NCBI RefSeq assembly: GCF_004798865.1 | Contig: NW_025335268.1 | Coordinates: 6,537,127 to 6,601,126 of the forward strand | From: Varanus komodoensis | Taxonomy: Eukaryota; Chordata; Lepidosauria; Squamata; Varanidae | DNA: 64,000 bases | Reading direction: 5' to 3' | In this document: positions 1-10,700 of the stretch, piece after piece | Position numbering within the stretch: the first letter of the stretch is position 1 | Layout: each line of letters begins with the position of its first letter | Notes under the pieces: generated by a model | Database searches by the model: none | The model's input: the letters and a program-made list of their open reading frames with translations, nothing else | What the model was told of the DNA's origin: nothing | Made by a program: the position numbers and the translations under genes

Positions 1-319
1 TGGGGAACCCACATAAAGAAGGACTCCACCAGAAGGAAAAGTTATCCTCGTTCCAGGTTTTGTAAGTCTTTTTCTTTTTTATTCAATGTATCAAAATATA
101 TAGAAATACGTTCTGGTTTTTTGCCCAGCCCTGCCTCTATTGAAGAGGAAATATATTTCCAAAACACATTGGCCAATAAGACTTTTTTTGAGGCATCTGA
201 ATTTATCTTCTCTCCTGTTCTTACAAATCAGTGACTTCCCCTCTTGCTGTTTCCATGTTGAGTTGTCTCCTCCAAGAATTACCTGTGCCAAGTAGTTTCT
301 CTTTGCTTGTGTGTTCTAG
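1..319. other. CAPN2 intron (partial)
   Basis: This is the end of the intron before the first visible CAPN2 exon. It is AT-rich and finishes with a pyrimidine-rich stretch and the acceptor ttctag at 314-319. The preceding calpain exon (the one encoding a motif like MRMAVEEAG) is not here and must lie left of the window. No repeat was recognised. Confidence 0.7.
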
Positions 320-436
320 GCTTTAAGCTGGATTGTCAGCTGCACCAAGTCATTGTGGCCCGTTTTGCTGATGAGCAGCTGATCATAGATTTTGACAATT
401 TTGTTAGGTGCTTGATTCGACTGGAAACATTGTTCA
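320..436 (+). CDS. CAPN2: Calpain-2 catalytic subunit, penta-EF-hand exon
   Basis: This 117-bp exon encodes GFKLDCQLHQVIVARFADEQ and then LIIDFDNFVRCLIRLETLF, which is the fourth EF-hand region of a large calpain subunit. The DFDNFVRC core is diagnostic for calpains, and residues such as CQLHQVIVARFAD match CAPN2 better than CAPN1. The exon starts after ttctag in phase 1 and ends before GTGAGT in phase 1, and 117 bp is the length I recall for this calpain exon. CAPN2 (m-calpain) is a calcium-dependent cysteine protease; this part binds calcium and pairs with the small subunit CAPNS1. CAPN8 is the nearest alternative, but the TP53BP2 neighbour favours CAPN2. Confidence 0.93.
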
Positions 437-3052
437 GTGAGTATCTCTTCAGGATTGGCTTCCGTTAAGATCTCCATTCTAAAGTAAGGTTTTCACTGGG
501 CTTGTTATTTTATGCTGTTCTCAGAGTCTAGGACGGGCTGTGCTATACATAGGCTCCCTTGTAATATAATGCAGTATATTATAACATCCCCAATCTATAA
601 GCTGCCTGCCCATCGGCACAGAGCCTGTAAATTCTTTTGAACATGAACCCTGAATTGAGTAAAAAAACACCATTCTATTATACATGTATAAGAGCAATCC
701 TAATAGGCAAGATCACCAGGCTAACTCAAACCATCAGCTCATGTACTAATGATGAGACCTAAAGAGTACCCACATTGTTGTGACTGCATTCCCATAAAGA
801 AGCCCCATGATAGTCTTCCATACAGAATTTCACCCTGACACATCTGGCTATTGCAGAACAGTCACTCTGTCCCCAGTGGCTGGTGGAACTGAATTGCCGA
901 AAGGAAGCAGACTCTGTCCTCTGTCGCTGCTCAAGAGACCAAGGGACCGCAGAGAACCTGCCCCTCCCTAGCATTCCTGGGGCACATGGCAGGGCTGACT
1001 AACTAACCCGAACCCCGTCCAGTGAAGAAGTGCAGGTATGGTGGAAAGCGCAGTGGTGAATGGCAAATTTAGATAGTCAGAGCCATACCTCTAAGCCACA
1101 CCCCCATCAAAGCCACACCCATTTCTAAAACAATTCCATTGTCACTGTTTATAGTAGGAAGAGACACAATACTATGGATGTCTGTTCAGAGGTCAGCACT
1201 ATACCCAGCCATGTTTACTCCAGAGTAGGAAGGGCTAGGTGAAAAATTCAGTTGTTTTTGACCAGACTTTTATCAAATGTGCATTTCCCAGAACAAAACT
1301 GTGGTCTAAAGTCTGCATATTTCCTAGCTTTCAATGCAATCCACACAACATATTTTTAAAAATCCTTTTGCTGGTGGATATGGAAATTAAGTAGTTTTTA
1401 TATTAATGAAGAGGATATCATTTTAAATGCTGATCTAGGTAATAAAAGGCAACTGAATTCAAAATGGGTAGGATTACCTAGTAGATGTAGGGGAATGAAT
1501 CCACAAAGTCCCAGGTTCTGGTGGTATAAATGCCTCCTCTTCTGTTAATGAGCCCTGTAAAGAAAAGCTAAATACGGTATTCTCCAAGTCTTATTTTTTT
1601 TAAAAAAAAGCAGCAAAGGTAGCAATATTTACTATAATAATTACTGGCAATTTCTCTCAGTGATCTACTAGAAGAATTAGCCTGTGTGCTTTATTCAGAA
1701 TGGAAAAACCTTCTGAGAATAGCTGAGTTTATATCCCAAAAGAGAGGATCTAGTATCAGGGACAGCATAACCTTGTAACCACCGTATGACCTGTAGACTT
1801 GGGGTTAGCCTCAGACCTCCAATGTGACTTCACCATCTAGTAATTAGTTTCCCTTTCTCATACATGTACCTACTTTTATAGTATCTTGCCTGAAGACAGG
1901 ATCTGGGGATTTTGAAGTTTACATAATTTTTTGTCATCTTTTTGTAATAAAAGCATTACAGTGGCACAGATTTCGGAATTTTTCTTATGTTCAACACAGG
2001 TACCTTTTGGGGTTTGCTGTGAGGTAATAAACATTAGCCACTTTAGGAATCTTTAATAGCAACTTTGGATTGTTGGTATACTGTATGCAGTGTGTGCAAA
2101 CCAAAGCAGCCCTAAATGTGGGCAGAATGGATATTGTGCAGCATTACATAGGGGACCAGCAAAGTGCAATCAATTCCAACAGCCCTGATTTTTTTCACAA
2201 CCTAGTGCAAGCTTGCACACTTTCATGAGTCGAATTATAGTCCCTTAAGACGATGCATATTGAGTGTCCAATTCAAATATGTTATCATGGCAGAATTGCT
2301 GCTACAACACACATTCGGGTTGTATGGCAAATACCTCTTTGCTGTGCCTCTAGAACCAATGCACTACAATGGGTACGTCAGACATAATTCAGCCACCCCA
2401 AAAGAAGATCCCTTAAGTTTTGTTACAGCAGAATGCAAATGCTTCTCCCAGCTGGCCCAAATCATCTGCTATCTAGAGTGAAGAATTCCCCTTGGATGCT
2501 GTCGTGCAGAGTCAAAAGCACAGCATTCCTCGCATGAATGGAATAGAAACAAAGCTCTCAAATCCTTTACTTAAAATCTGTCTGTATGTGACTTTTGTAA
2601 GCTGCTTTTTAAACAACAACACAAAAAGCTACAGTGTTTGGGCTGTAAGTATAAACTGTAAACCATAAACACCGAGTGTCTCGAAGTGCCAACCTGCACA
2701 CCGGATGTGACCAGAGTCACACGGTGTCACACAAAGGCTGGAGTGCATTTGGTTCCAACCTTTGCCCTCACTTTCATGGCAATTAGACTTCCAACCCCCC
2801 CCCCCTGCCCAGCAGCTCCTAATTGCCATGTATAGGATAGTATGTTTTTTTCTAAGTTTAAGTGCCAAGACATAACTGGAGTCTGAAGAGTAAAGCCTCT
2901 CCCGCTTATTGCTATGTCTTGCTGCATAATTGTATTCAGTGTTGTTGCTTTTAATAAACTATGTTTTGTTTCTTATGATGAAACTTTTTATTGTTGCTTT
3001 ACTTCTTCCGGGAAGCTTCAGCATCTTTATTCATTTCTTCCCCACCCAACAG
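437..3052. other. CAPN2 intron, no recognised element
   Basis: This 2.6-kb intron runs from donor GTGAGT at 437 to acceptor cccaacag ending at 3052. I see no exon and no repeat family that I can name. A run of about 13 C at 2794-2806 is simple sequence. Short open frames on both strands (for example 2260-2481) have no recognisable product. Confidence 0.6.
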
Positions 3053-3111
3053 AGATATTTAAGAAGCTGGATACCGAGAAAACGGGAACAATACAGCTGA
3101 ATCTCAGCAGT
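3053..3111 (+). CDS. CAPN2: Calpain-2, penultimate coding exon (EF-hand 5)
   Basis: This 59-bp exon follows a strong pyrimidine tract and AG, and ends before GTAAGT. Joined in phase 1 to the 320-436 exon it gives K-IFKKLDTEKTGTIQLNLSS, the fifth EF-hand of calpain, which mediates dimerisation with the small subunit. Human CAPN2 has the closely similar IFKQLDPENTGTI. Both the length and the phase pattern (1 then 0) fit the calpain family. Confidence 0.92.
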
Positions 3112-4565
3112 GTAAGTTAACAAACCTGTCAAAATTTGGCACAAGCTTTGACACAGCCTAAAACCACTTTGGTTGAAGAGCTCCGAACGTTTGCATTTGT
3201 GCTTAGCTGACAACCTAGATACATAGACTGATTTTATGCCCCTATACTTTGTGGCAAATATCTGAGGCATGCATGACTGTTGAACTGATTAGAAATACAT
3301 GAGCTACCCATGCCCCTGCATCCTTTGAACCAGAAACGTGCGGACTGGCTCTCCATCTCTCAGATGCCTTGCTTGCAGATGCACCCAAGACAGAAACATT
3401 GCAGGACTTCAGTAGGTTTACACAGGCAGTAACAGTACGAGATGTAACACATGCTGGCATTCTGTCTTGCCTGTGATTCCATTCGCATCAAAGTACCTTG
3501 TGAACCCAAACACCCAGTTATACTCCTCTACTGTGATTACACAAACTTGTTGCGGTTGCTGTAACTGAGTTCAGACTACATGATACACTGAGAAGTGTTC
3601 GTTCAACAGTTAAAATCAAGAGGATTACATTGCCAAGTGAGAGATTATCATTGCTCCAACACTTTGGTTCACTTACTCCATTCATCTGTTTTCTCCAGTT
3701 TCTGAATCGGGGTGCTAGGTCCTTCCATTCTCTTGCTATTATTTCTCCCCTAGTTCTTCACAACTGTGTGCAACAAGCCTTGTATTCTCAATTTCCTTGT
3801 ATGTTGCATACACTGATACTCCCTTTTGACAGCTGAAGCATACAAGAAAATTGACCAGAAAATACTATACATATCGGATAAATGGAAGTATGCTCTTGCA
3901 ATGCTTGTGAAACAAGGGGGAAATTATGAACACATTTGCCACCCGCGACACCAAAAAAAGAAAACGTGACAAATGAGTGATTGTATCTCCAAGCTGCCAT
4001 TTGGACATTGGGGAACAGAGAGTCTCTGATGTTGGAGGTAGCATGATTTTTTTTTTGCTGCTGTGCAGCCAATCCTGACAACCTACAATGGAAACAATCC
4101 ACCATGGGCACAATGGACTGCAGGTTCTCATGATGGCTTGTTCATGAGCATTAAGCCAACCTGTGGAGAACATGCTGGGTTCAGATGACATGACAACTCA
4201 TCATAGCTGGCTTCTATGGTGGATTGTTATATAGTGAAAACCCAGTTATGTTAGTGATTCTCATTACTTCAACACAAATGACAGCAGGGTTTATGAAGGT
4301 TAAAGATATAATATTTATCCATCCAGCATAACATTGGCTAATTTTATCCTTTGTAGCACTTTTCTCTGAAAAGGCTAAAAAAACCCCAAAGACTGATCAC
4401 AACCTTCATGTATAAAGTATAACTTCCCTTTTTTTGCCCTAAGTGCTTTTTTGTGGATACATTCATTTCCTTTCAGGAAGTGGCTATATACTTCAGCTAA
4501 ATGTATCTGAACTGTAACAAGTATAGTCAAGTTGCTTATCTCATGTTTTTCCTTCTGTCTCATAG
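3112..4565. other. CAPN2 last intron
   Basis: This 1.45-kb intron runs from GTAAGT at 3112 to the strong acceptor ccttctgtctcatag ending at 4565. About 4110-4265 holds a stretch (around gggttcagatgacatgac) that loosely resembles the dispersed repeat described at 41350. Long open frames on the - strand at 3788-4191 overlap each other in two frames and match nothing I recognise. Confidence 0.6.
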
Positions 4566-4589
4566 TGGGTGTGTTTTACTGTCATATGA
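4566..4589 (+). CDS. CAPN2: Calpain-2, terminal coding segment and stop
   Basis: After the acceptor at 4565 the frame reads W-V-C-F-T-V-I and then TGA at 4587-4589. Human CAPN2 ends with a very similar WLCFSVL, and the preceding exon ends in phase 0, so this 24-nt tail completes the protein. It was too short for a simple open-frame search and was found by looking for a TGG after a good acceptor. Two weaker alternatives (a TGG at about 3336 and one near 4485) lack either a good acceptor or the C-F pattern. Confidence 0.85.
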   Translation, partial: WVCFTVI

Positions 4590-5475
4590 AGAAGCAATGA
4601 ACCTCAGACTCCTCCTGGGACATGAGCATCAGTTTAAAGACAAATATGAAACATGAAAAAATGTGGAATATGAAAAAATCTGTTATATTTCAACACTGAT
4701 GTGTATTTTATATGTATGAAGCTGCTGAAGGAGAGGAAGAATACTGGACAGCAAAGTGAATGCACACTGGAAGTGGATACCTTAATAGCTTCAATATACA
4801 AGCTCAAGATTTTATATAACTGTTTGCTTAAGCTATTTCCATGTATGCCATAACAATTTAAGGCCATGCTCCTATCATCCTCATGTCAGATGCTCATAAG
4901 GCTCTGAACTCAGAGGTCAAGGTGCAAGCCATAGCAGTAGTCATCACCCTGCTGCCACAACTTAAACCCTGCATTTTAGTTAGGTGGTTGTTTTCAGCCA
5001 TCTGGATTTAGCTCTGCTGAGGGGGGAGGAAGGAGGCTGGAGTCTATTTGGAATCTCCTTAATTCCACAGACCCGGCCTCCTCCCTTTCCCTCCCCAGCA
5101 TATTCCTTTTTTTCCTGACACAGGCCCAGCTCCCGTCTGGGGGAGGGGGCCCCAGTGCAGTTTTTCCTATGTCAGCTGCAAGGGTCCAGGGCTGGGGCTT
5201 GGCCTTTGGGATTCAAACTCTATCAGAGGGTTCCTCAGATTCCAAAAAAAATCCTATCATCCCCCAAACCATATTGGGAAACCCTAGGATTGTGCCCTAA
5301 AGTTTAAATCTCAACATAAGGTCTTCCAAGAAAGTGAAAAATAGCTATCACTTTTATAAAAGCCAAGTGCAATGTATTTCATTTAACCTTTCAGGATTTG
5401 GCATTATGGACTCTAAATGTCTGAAGATACATCCTAATATTAGGCACAATAAAGCAAGTTACACAATGTACTTCT
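4590..5475 (+). other. CAPN2: CAPN2 3' UTR (inferred)
   Basis: This is inferred as the CAPN2 3' untranslated region, from the stop at 4589 to shortly after the first AATAAA on the + strand at 5449-5454. It contains a GC-richer, pyrimidine-rich segment at about 4995-5240 whose origin I cannot name. The end point is a guess from the signal only. Confidence 0.5.
5449..5454 (+). promoter_or_regulatory. CAPN2: Candidate CAPN2 polyadenylation signal AATAAA
   Basis: This is a canonical AATAAA 860 nt after the CAPN2 stop codon. Two more lie at 5658-5663 and 5895-5900 and could be alternative sites. No transcript evidence is available here. Confidence 0.45.
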
Positions 5476-6297
5476 TAAAACTTCAAGCTGTCATGATTAA
5501 AAACTCAAGTTAGCCAACTGGAATTGATGCCAGTAACTGATGAACTGTATTATCTTCACCAGTCAAATGTAGAATGGTAACTACTTAATGTGCCCATACC
5601 ACTCCATCCTTCAATTTTAAATATTCGACTGATTTTTAAGCCTTGATCACCTTCTTAAATAAAAGGTAGAACATCAGCTCTTAAATTAAGCAAAACAAGC
5701 AATATTGCCTGTTCAATGAATATTGCAAAACTCAAAAATGAAGAAGGTTACACTTGGTCATTATGCAACAAAATTGCTGTCAAACCTATTGGATAAACAG
5801 ACAGCAGGGCATCATAAGTGTCAATAGTCACTAACAGAAGACAGCATTGACATTACAATACCCCTTTTCATGAATGACTTATTTTGCACTTCCTAATAAA
5901 GGAGATTTTAAAAACTCCTTACTGAAACTTACTTACAGGTTAGTAACATTTTTAACTGCCGAGCATGGAATAAATTCCTTGGGATTAAGCAGTGCCAAAC
6001 TATCTACTGTTGTCATATGTTGCCTCTCAAGTCGTGTCATTTCAGAAAATTCTAGTTCACTTTTTTGGGGAGGCGAGGAACTGGTAATGTTCCTAGTCTA
6101 AAAATGCTTTCGGGAATAACACGTAACACACTGCAAAAGCCATTTCAAACATCAGAGTTTACAGAGAAAGGTGGAGAACCAAGTGGGTTGTTTTGTTAAC
6201 AAAATGTGTAACACAGTACAATCAATCGATTTTAAAAGCATGCACAAGAATATGATTGATCTTTCAGTCCCCTGAAAAGTCAAATAATTTTAAAGCG
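5476..6297. other. Space between convergent genes
   Basis: No gene or nameable repeat was seen. This AT-rich stretch lies between the likely CAPN2 poly(A) site and the likely end of the TP53BP2 transcript. The two 3' UTRs could abut or overlap if the distal signals are used. Confidence 0.5.
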
Positions 6298-7719
6298 TTT
6301 TAATATGAAAGCATCTGACAAGAAATTAACAAGTACAGGGTGCACAAAGAACAGTCCTCACATAAATCGGCAGGCACACTGGGACTTGAACAAAAGAAGC
6401 AGGAAAGCAAGTTTCAGGGTAGTCAAAATCTTCAGATGCCTGTGCCCCTTTTAGTGGTAGACCGATTTACAAGGAGCACTTTTAAATACCAAGAAACAAT
6501 ACAGTTTTACCAAACAGGAGCAAGGAGTCATGGTCAGCATGTATCTCTGTCTCTCTTAACACCCTAGGGGAGAAGCTGTCTTTAGGTATTCAGTACTGTA
6601 CCTCACAGTGACAGGGAGCTGAAGCTTGGCAGATCCATCATAATGGAACCAGGCAAGCTATTGCTAATATTAGATACAAGCAAGCCATATTGTTACACTG
6701 GGTTTCTTTTTTCAAGTGTCTTCCCCACCCCCTTTGCCCACAAGCCCAGCAATACAAATTGATTAATTTGAGATCAACTAAGGAGGGCTTGGATATCAGC
6801 TACAGTGCAATTTATAGAAATTACAAGTCAGAGACAACATCTTCCAAACCTAATAAGCACAGAATGCTGACAAAATACAATGTCGTAAGTTGTAGCCTGT
6901 AATATGCTCATGTCAGCACAGGAGGTGAGCTCAATGACAAAAGCATCGTGTAGCTGAATATTAAAACTTGACACCAGAGAAATTGGTATTTCTGAAGAAA
7001 AAAATTTAATCACAGTTATGAATAAAAAGTTATAACAAACTTTGTGAGATATGGGGGAGGGGCTACACACATTTCTACATTTACTATCCAAGTTACAAAA
7101 GACAGACATTAAAAAAACACTACAAACTACATTATCTGTGATATAGCATATATTTCAAATACTTTGGAACTTTAAAATGCTACTGCACTTTAAGTTATTG
7201 CTCAAAGAACTGGTTTAGGTTCTTTATGTTAAGATGCATTCATACTGTTAGCTCTGCTACTAAGACATATTTCATACGCAGAATGTTCATTAATAGTTTT
7301 TATATAAATAGCATTGCTGATTTATAATTGGCCTAGTTTCTAAAGGAGGGAATGCAGGAGCTTAAGAACAGCGACTGACTAATGATCGGATTCTCTCTTG
7401 ATGGTACATGACAAAGGGAGCACAGGGAAAGCCATTTGTAGAAGCAGAGCAGGCAGTGATTGCCGATGAGGCATAGCTGGCCTGGATGAAGCCAACTCCA
7501 TTTGCTTGAAAGTAGCATCCCAGATTGAAGAGTATCTTCCACCATTTGTGAATGCAGTCTATCCTTCATCTGTTTCACAGCATAGTGTTGCTTTCATATC
7601 ACAATTTCATAGAACTACGTTTAATGAAACTGGCTTCAATACTAAAAGAACACATTGTTTTCTAGAAAAAAGACAGAATCATTCTGGCTTGTACTTCAGA
7701 AGATTGTTTCCAAATGTTT
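6298..7719 (-). other. TP53BP2: TP53BP2 3' UTR (inferred)
   Basis: This region lies downstream, on the - strand, of the TP53BP2 stop codon. Candidate ATTAAA signals on the - strand are at 7005-7010 (about 0.7 kb after the stop) and 6298-6303 (about 1.4 kb after it). No canonical AATAAA was found on this strand between 5000 and 7719. The sequence is AT-rich without a recognised repeat, as expected of a vertebrate 3' UTR. Confidence 0.5.
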
Positions 7720-7761
7720 TCATGCTAGGCTTCTTTGTCTCGGCTTAATTCTTGGGTAAAG
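7720..7761 (-). CDS. TP53BP2: TP53BP2 last coding exon (42 nt)
   Basis: After the acceptor ctttccag the frame reads [13 protein letters not shown] and stops (TGA at 7722-7720). This is identical, as I remember it, to the human C-terminus that follows the SH3 domain. The 42-nt coding part was found by searching for that tail; it is separated from the SH3 exon by a 4.2-kb intron. Confidence 0.95.
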   Translation of the reverse strand, partial: LYPRIKPRQRSLA

Positions 7762-10700
7762 CTGGAAAGAGAGAGATCTTAAAATAAGCAGGAAGTATAA
7801 AATCTGTTTTAAGAACAGATATAAAAGGAATAGTTCCTTTTGTAGTGCATACTACTTTATTATGCAATTCGTCTTTAGAAGAATGCAAACTATGGCAATC
7901 TCCATTAAGCCTAAAACACTAACTTAGTAATTCATTTAAAAATTGCTGCTAGACTCCAAGAAACTAGCACTGTATAGAGCTATATCAATTGTAGCAACAA
8001 TGAGCAGGTATACATGCCAGAAGCAATGCTTTAAAAGATGTCAACTTATCGAAGCAGCACTAAGTGTTCAGGTAGATTCAGAAAGGAACAATAATCAACC
8101 AGACAGGTGTGGCCGTGCGATACAACAATCAAAATGTATTCAGTAATTTTTAAACAGAAAATCACAGGAGAAAATATGTTAAGTCATGTTCTCAATTACT
8201 CATAGTTTACTATTAATAGTGAACAATATTTCCAAGGTGCACTGGCCCCTGTTGTAATGTACAACACCCATCCAAAAGGCAAGAAACTGCCTCTAACCAA
8301 GCCTAATTATATTCAACTGAAACAACTGCATATTGAATTACGAGCAAAGTACATGCCAGTTAAGGCTACCTCATGTTGGCTCAATTTCCATAAAGCCAGA
8401 GAACTGGAAACTTAAGGCTGATGCCTTCACAGGTGTGCCCCATGATCAGCAATGATACAGTAAAGTATCACCAACTGTGCTTGCTTACAGTTTACCCTCT
8501 ATGCAGCCACACATTTCCCAGTCTTTCAGACCCAAATCCAGATGAAGAGGGTGAATGCCTGGCACAGAGCAAAGATTCCCCGACACTGTCTTGATGCTGT
8601 ATTGCTTTATAAAACATTTGAACTTTAATGGATCACACGAGAAACCTGTGAGGAGACCTAAACCATTTCAAAAATATTCAGGGAATTTGGGAAATGAATG
8701 TATGTTTTTTGTTGGGTTTGGATTCTACAGAAAGTGCAAACTGATGCCTTCTGAAGAAACAAAGAGGAGAAAGGAAAAGCTACATAATCTTTCCTCACCC
8801 TAAATTCTCCATGAAGGAAAAGGTCGGGGCAACAAAAGTTATCTCCTGTGACATGCATTGTGCAGAAAGCAGAGGATAAAAGCAACAGATACTGCCAACT
8901 AAGTGCAATTATACTTCAATGAATACTTACCAACATGTTTTGAATATATTAGTCTAACAAAATTGAACCAAAGAATTTCAAACTGCTGCTTATTCTAGTA
9001 TTTCCTAACCCTTCATTTGTAGGGTGACTATTTTCTATGGGAAAAGCATAGATCCTTGCTAGCAGTCAGAATTTTGCCACTGACAAATGAGAGTTATGAA
9101 AATCTATCCACGCTTCTTGTTGTGAGCCGCCCCGAGGCTTCGGCAAGGGGCGGCATAGAAATGTTTTAATAAAATAAATAATAAAAATAAAATAACTCAG
9201 ATTTGTGAAATGCATGTCCATATCAAAAAGGAAACAAGTTATGAGAAAATCTACAGGGTTACAATAAAAACTGCTCTTTCCCTCTGGCCTAAATGTCTCA
9301 GTCACACAAGGCTATCTATAAACAGCTACCGGTTGTTCCACTATGACAGGGGTCCTCAAACTTTTTGAATAGGGGGCCAGTTGAAAGGCTGTGGTGACCG
9401 TCGCGGGCTGGTGAGGTGCCGTCGGGCACATGTGAGGAGGCATCAGGCGCACGGGGCGATGGCTTGCTCACTTGGAGATTTCCCAGCGAGTCCAAAATCA
9501 TCTCCGAGCAAGCAAGCCACCGCCTCCCCCCACCCTCACGCTGCGAGGCAGCGGTGAGTGCACACGTATGGGAGAAAGGCGGCAGGGGCAGCTTGCTTGC
9601 TCAGAGACCATCTCTGAGCAAGCGAGCCACCACCTCCCCGTGCGCGCGGGCAGCGAACAGCGGTGCAGGCCGGATCCATGTTGGGGGCTGTAGTTTGAGG
9701 ACCCGTGCACTATGAATTCTCAACAGCAAGTAGAAGCAGTAAGAGCAACATTCAAAGAGCCGACTAGGTTAATCTCTTAATTTTGACTTTCATACAGAAG
9801 CCAAAGCTTGTTAGTGATAGGATAAAGGTAAAGGTAAAGGTTTCCCCTTGACCTTAAGGCCAGTCATGCCTGACTCTAGGGGGCAGTGCTCATCTTTGTT
9901 TCCTAGCTGAGGGAACCAGCGTTTGTCTGCAGACAGTCTCCGTGGTCATGTGGCCGGCATGACTAAACACCGAAGTACACAGAACGCTGCTACCTGCCCA
10001 CCGAAGTGGTACCTTTTTATCTACTTGCATTTGCATGCTTTCGAACTGCAAAGTTGGCAGGAGCTGGGACGGAGCAACGGGAACTCACCCCGTTGTGCAA
10101 ATTCAAACCGGCAACCTTTCGATCAACCAGCACAGCAGTTTAAACCACTGCATCACCTGCAGTCCCAATGATACGATAAGTGATAGTGATAGGATAAGAG
10201 TAACAAAATTCTTGGGATATGTAAAGAAAGGCATGCAACATAAAGCTATTATATGCACAAGTTAGAAGAATATTGCTGTTTTCATGGCAAAAGAAATGGT
10301 GCATAGAGTTTTCCAAGAAGAAATGGTTTCTGATGCACTTTTAAGTACTACAGTGTACATGCATATGAAGGTACTTTCCCCGCTTTTGTTGCTAAAGTTT
10401 CTACAACAGGAAGATCAATGATGGTTTGGTACATTGGTTTGTAAAGTCTGTACAGCAGGCTATAAATCTGAAGTCTACAATGTAGTGTCCATAGACATGG
10501 TGGCAACCATTTCAACTCACATACTAACAGCTAACTGCTGTGCTTTAATAGACAAGAGGCTTGTTTTGTGGGGAAATGCAATGTGCTTTACCTTTTTCAT
10601 CTAGCATTGAGTATTTTATTCTTCCTAAAGCTGCCATATTTCTATGCAACAACAGTTTTCCACAGCAACCCTCCACAGAAACTGTCATTCATTGTGTTCA

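Noticed and set aside
3336-3400. TGG-CTC-TCC frame as the CAPN2 terminal exon
   Set aside because: There is no AG acceptor directly before the TGG, and the downstream residues (ISQMPCLQ) do not match calpain. The 4566 site has a strong pyrimidine tract and a W-x-C-F pattern.
9416-9715. Arg/Gly/Pro-rich open frames of 60-99 codons on both strands
   Set aside because: They are confined to the non-autonomous hAT element at 9347-9707.
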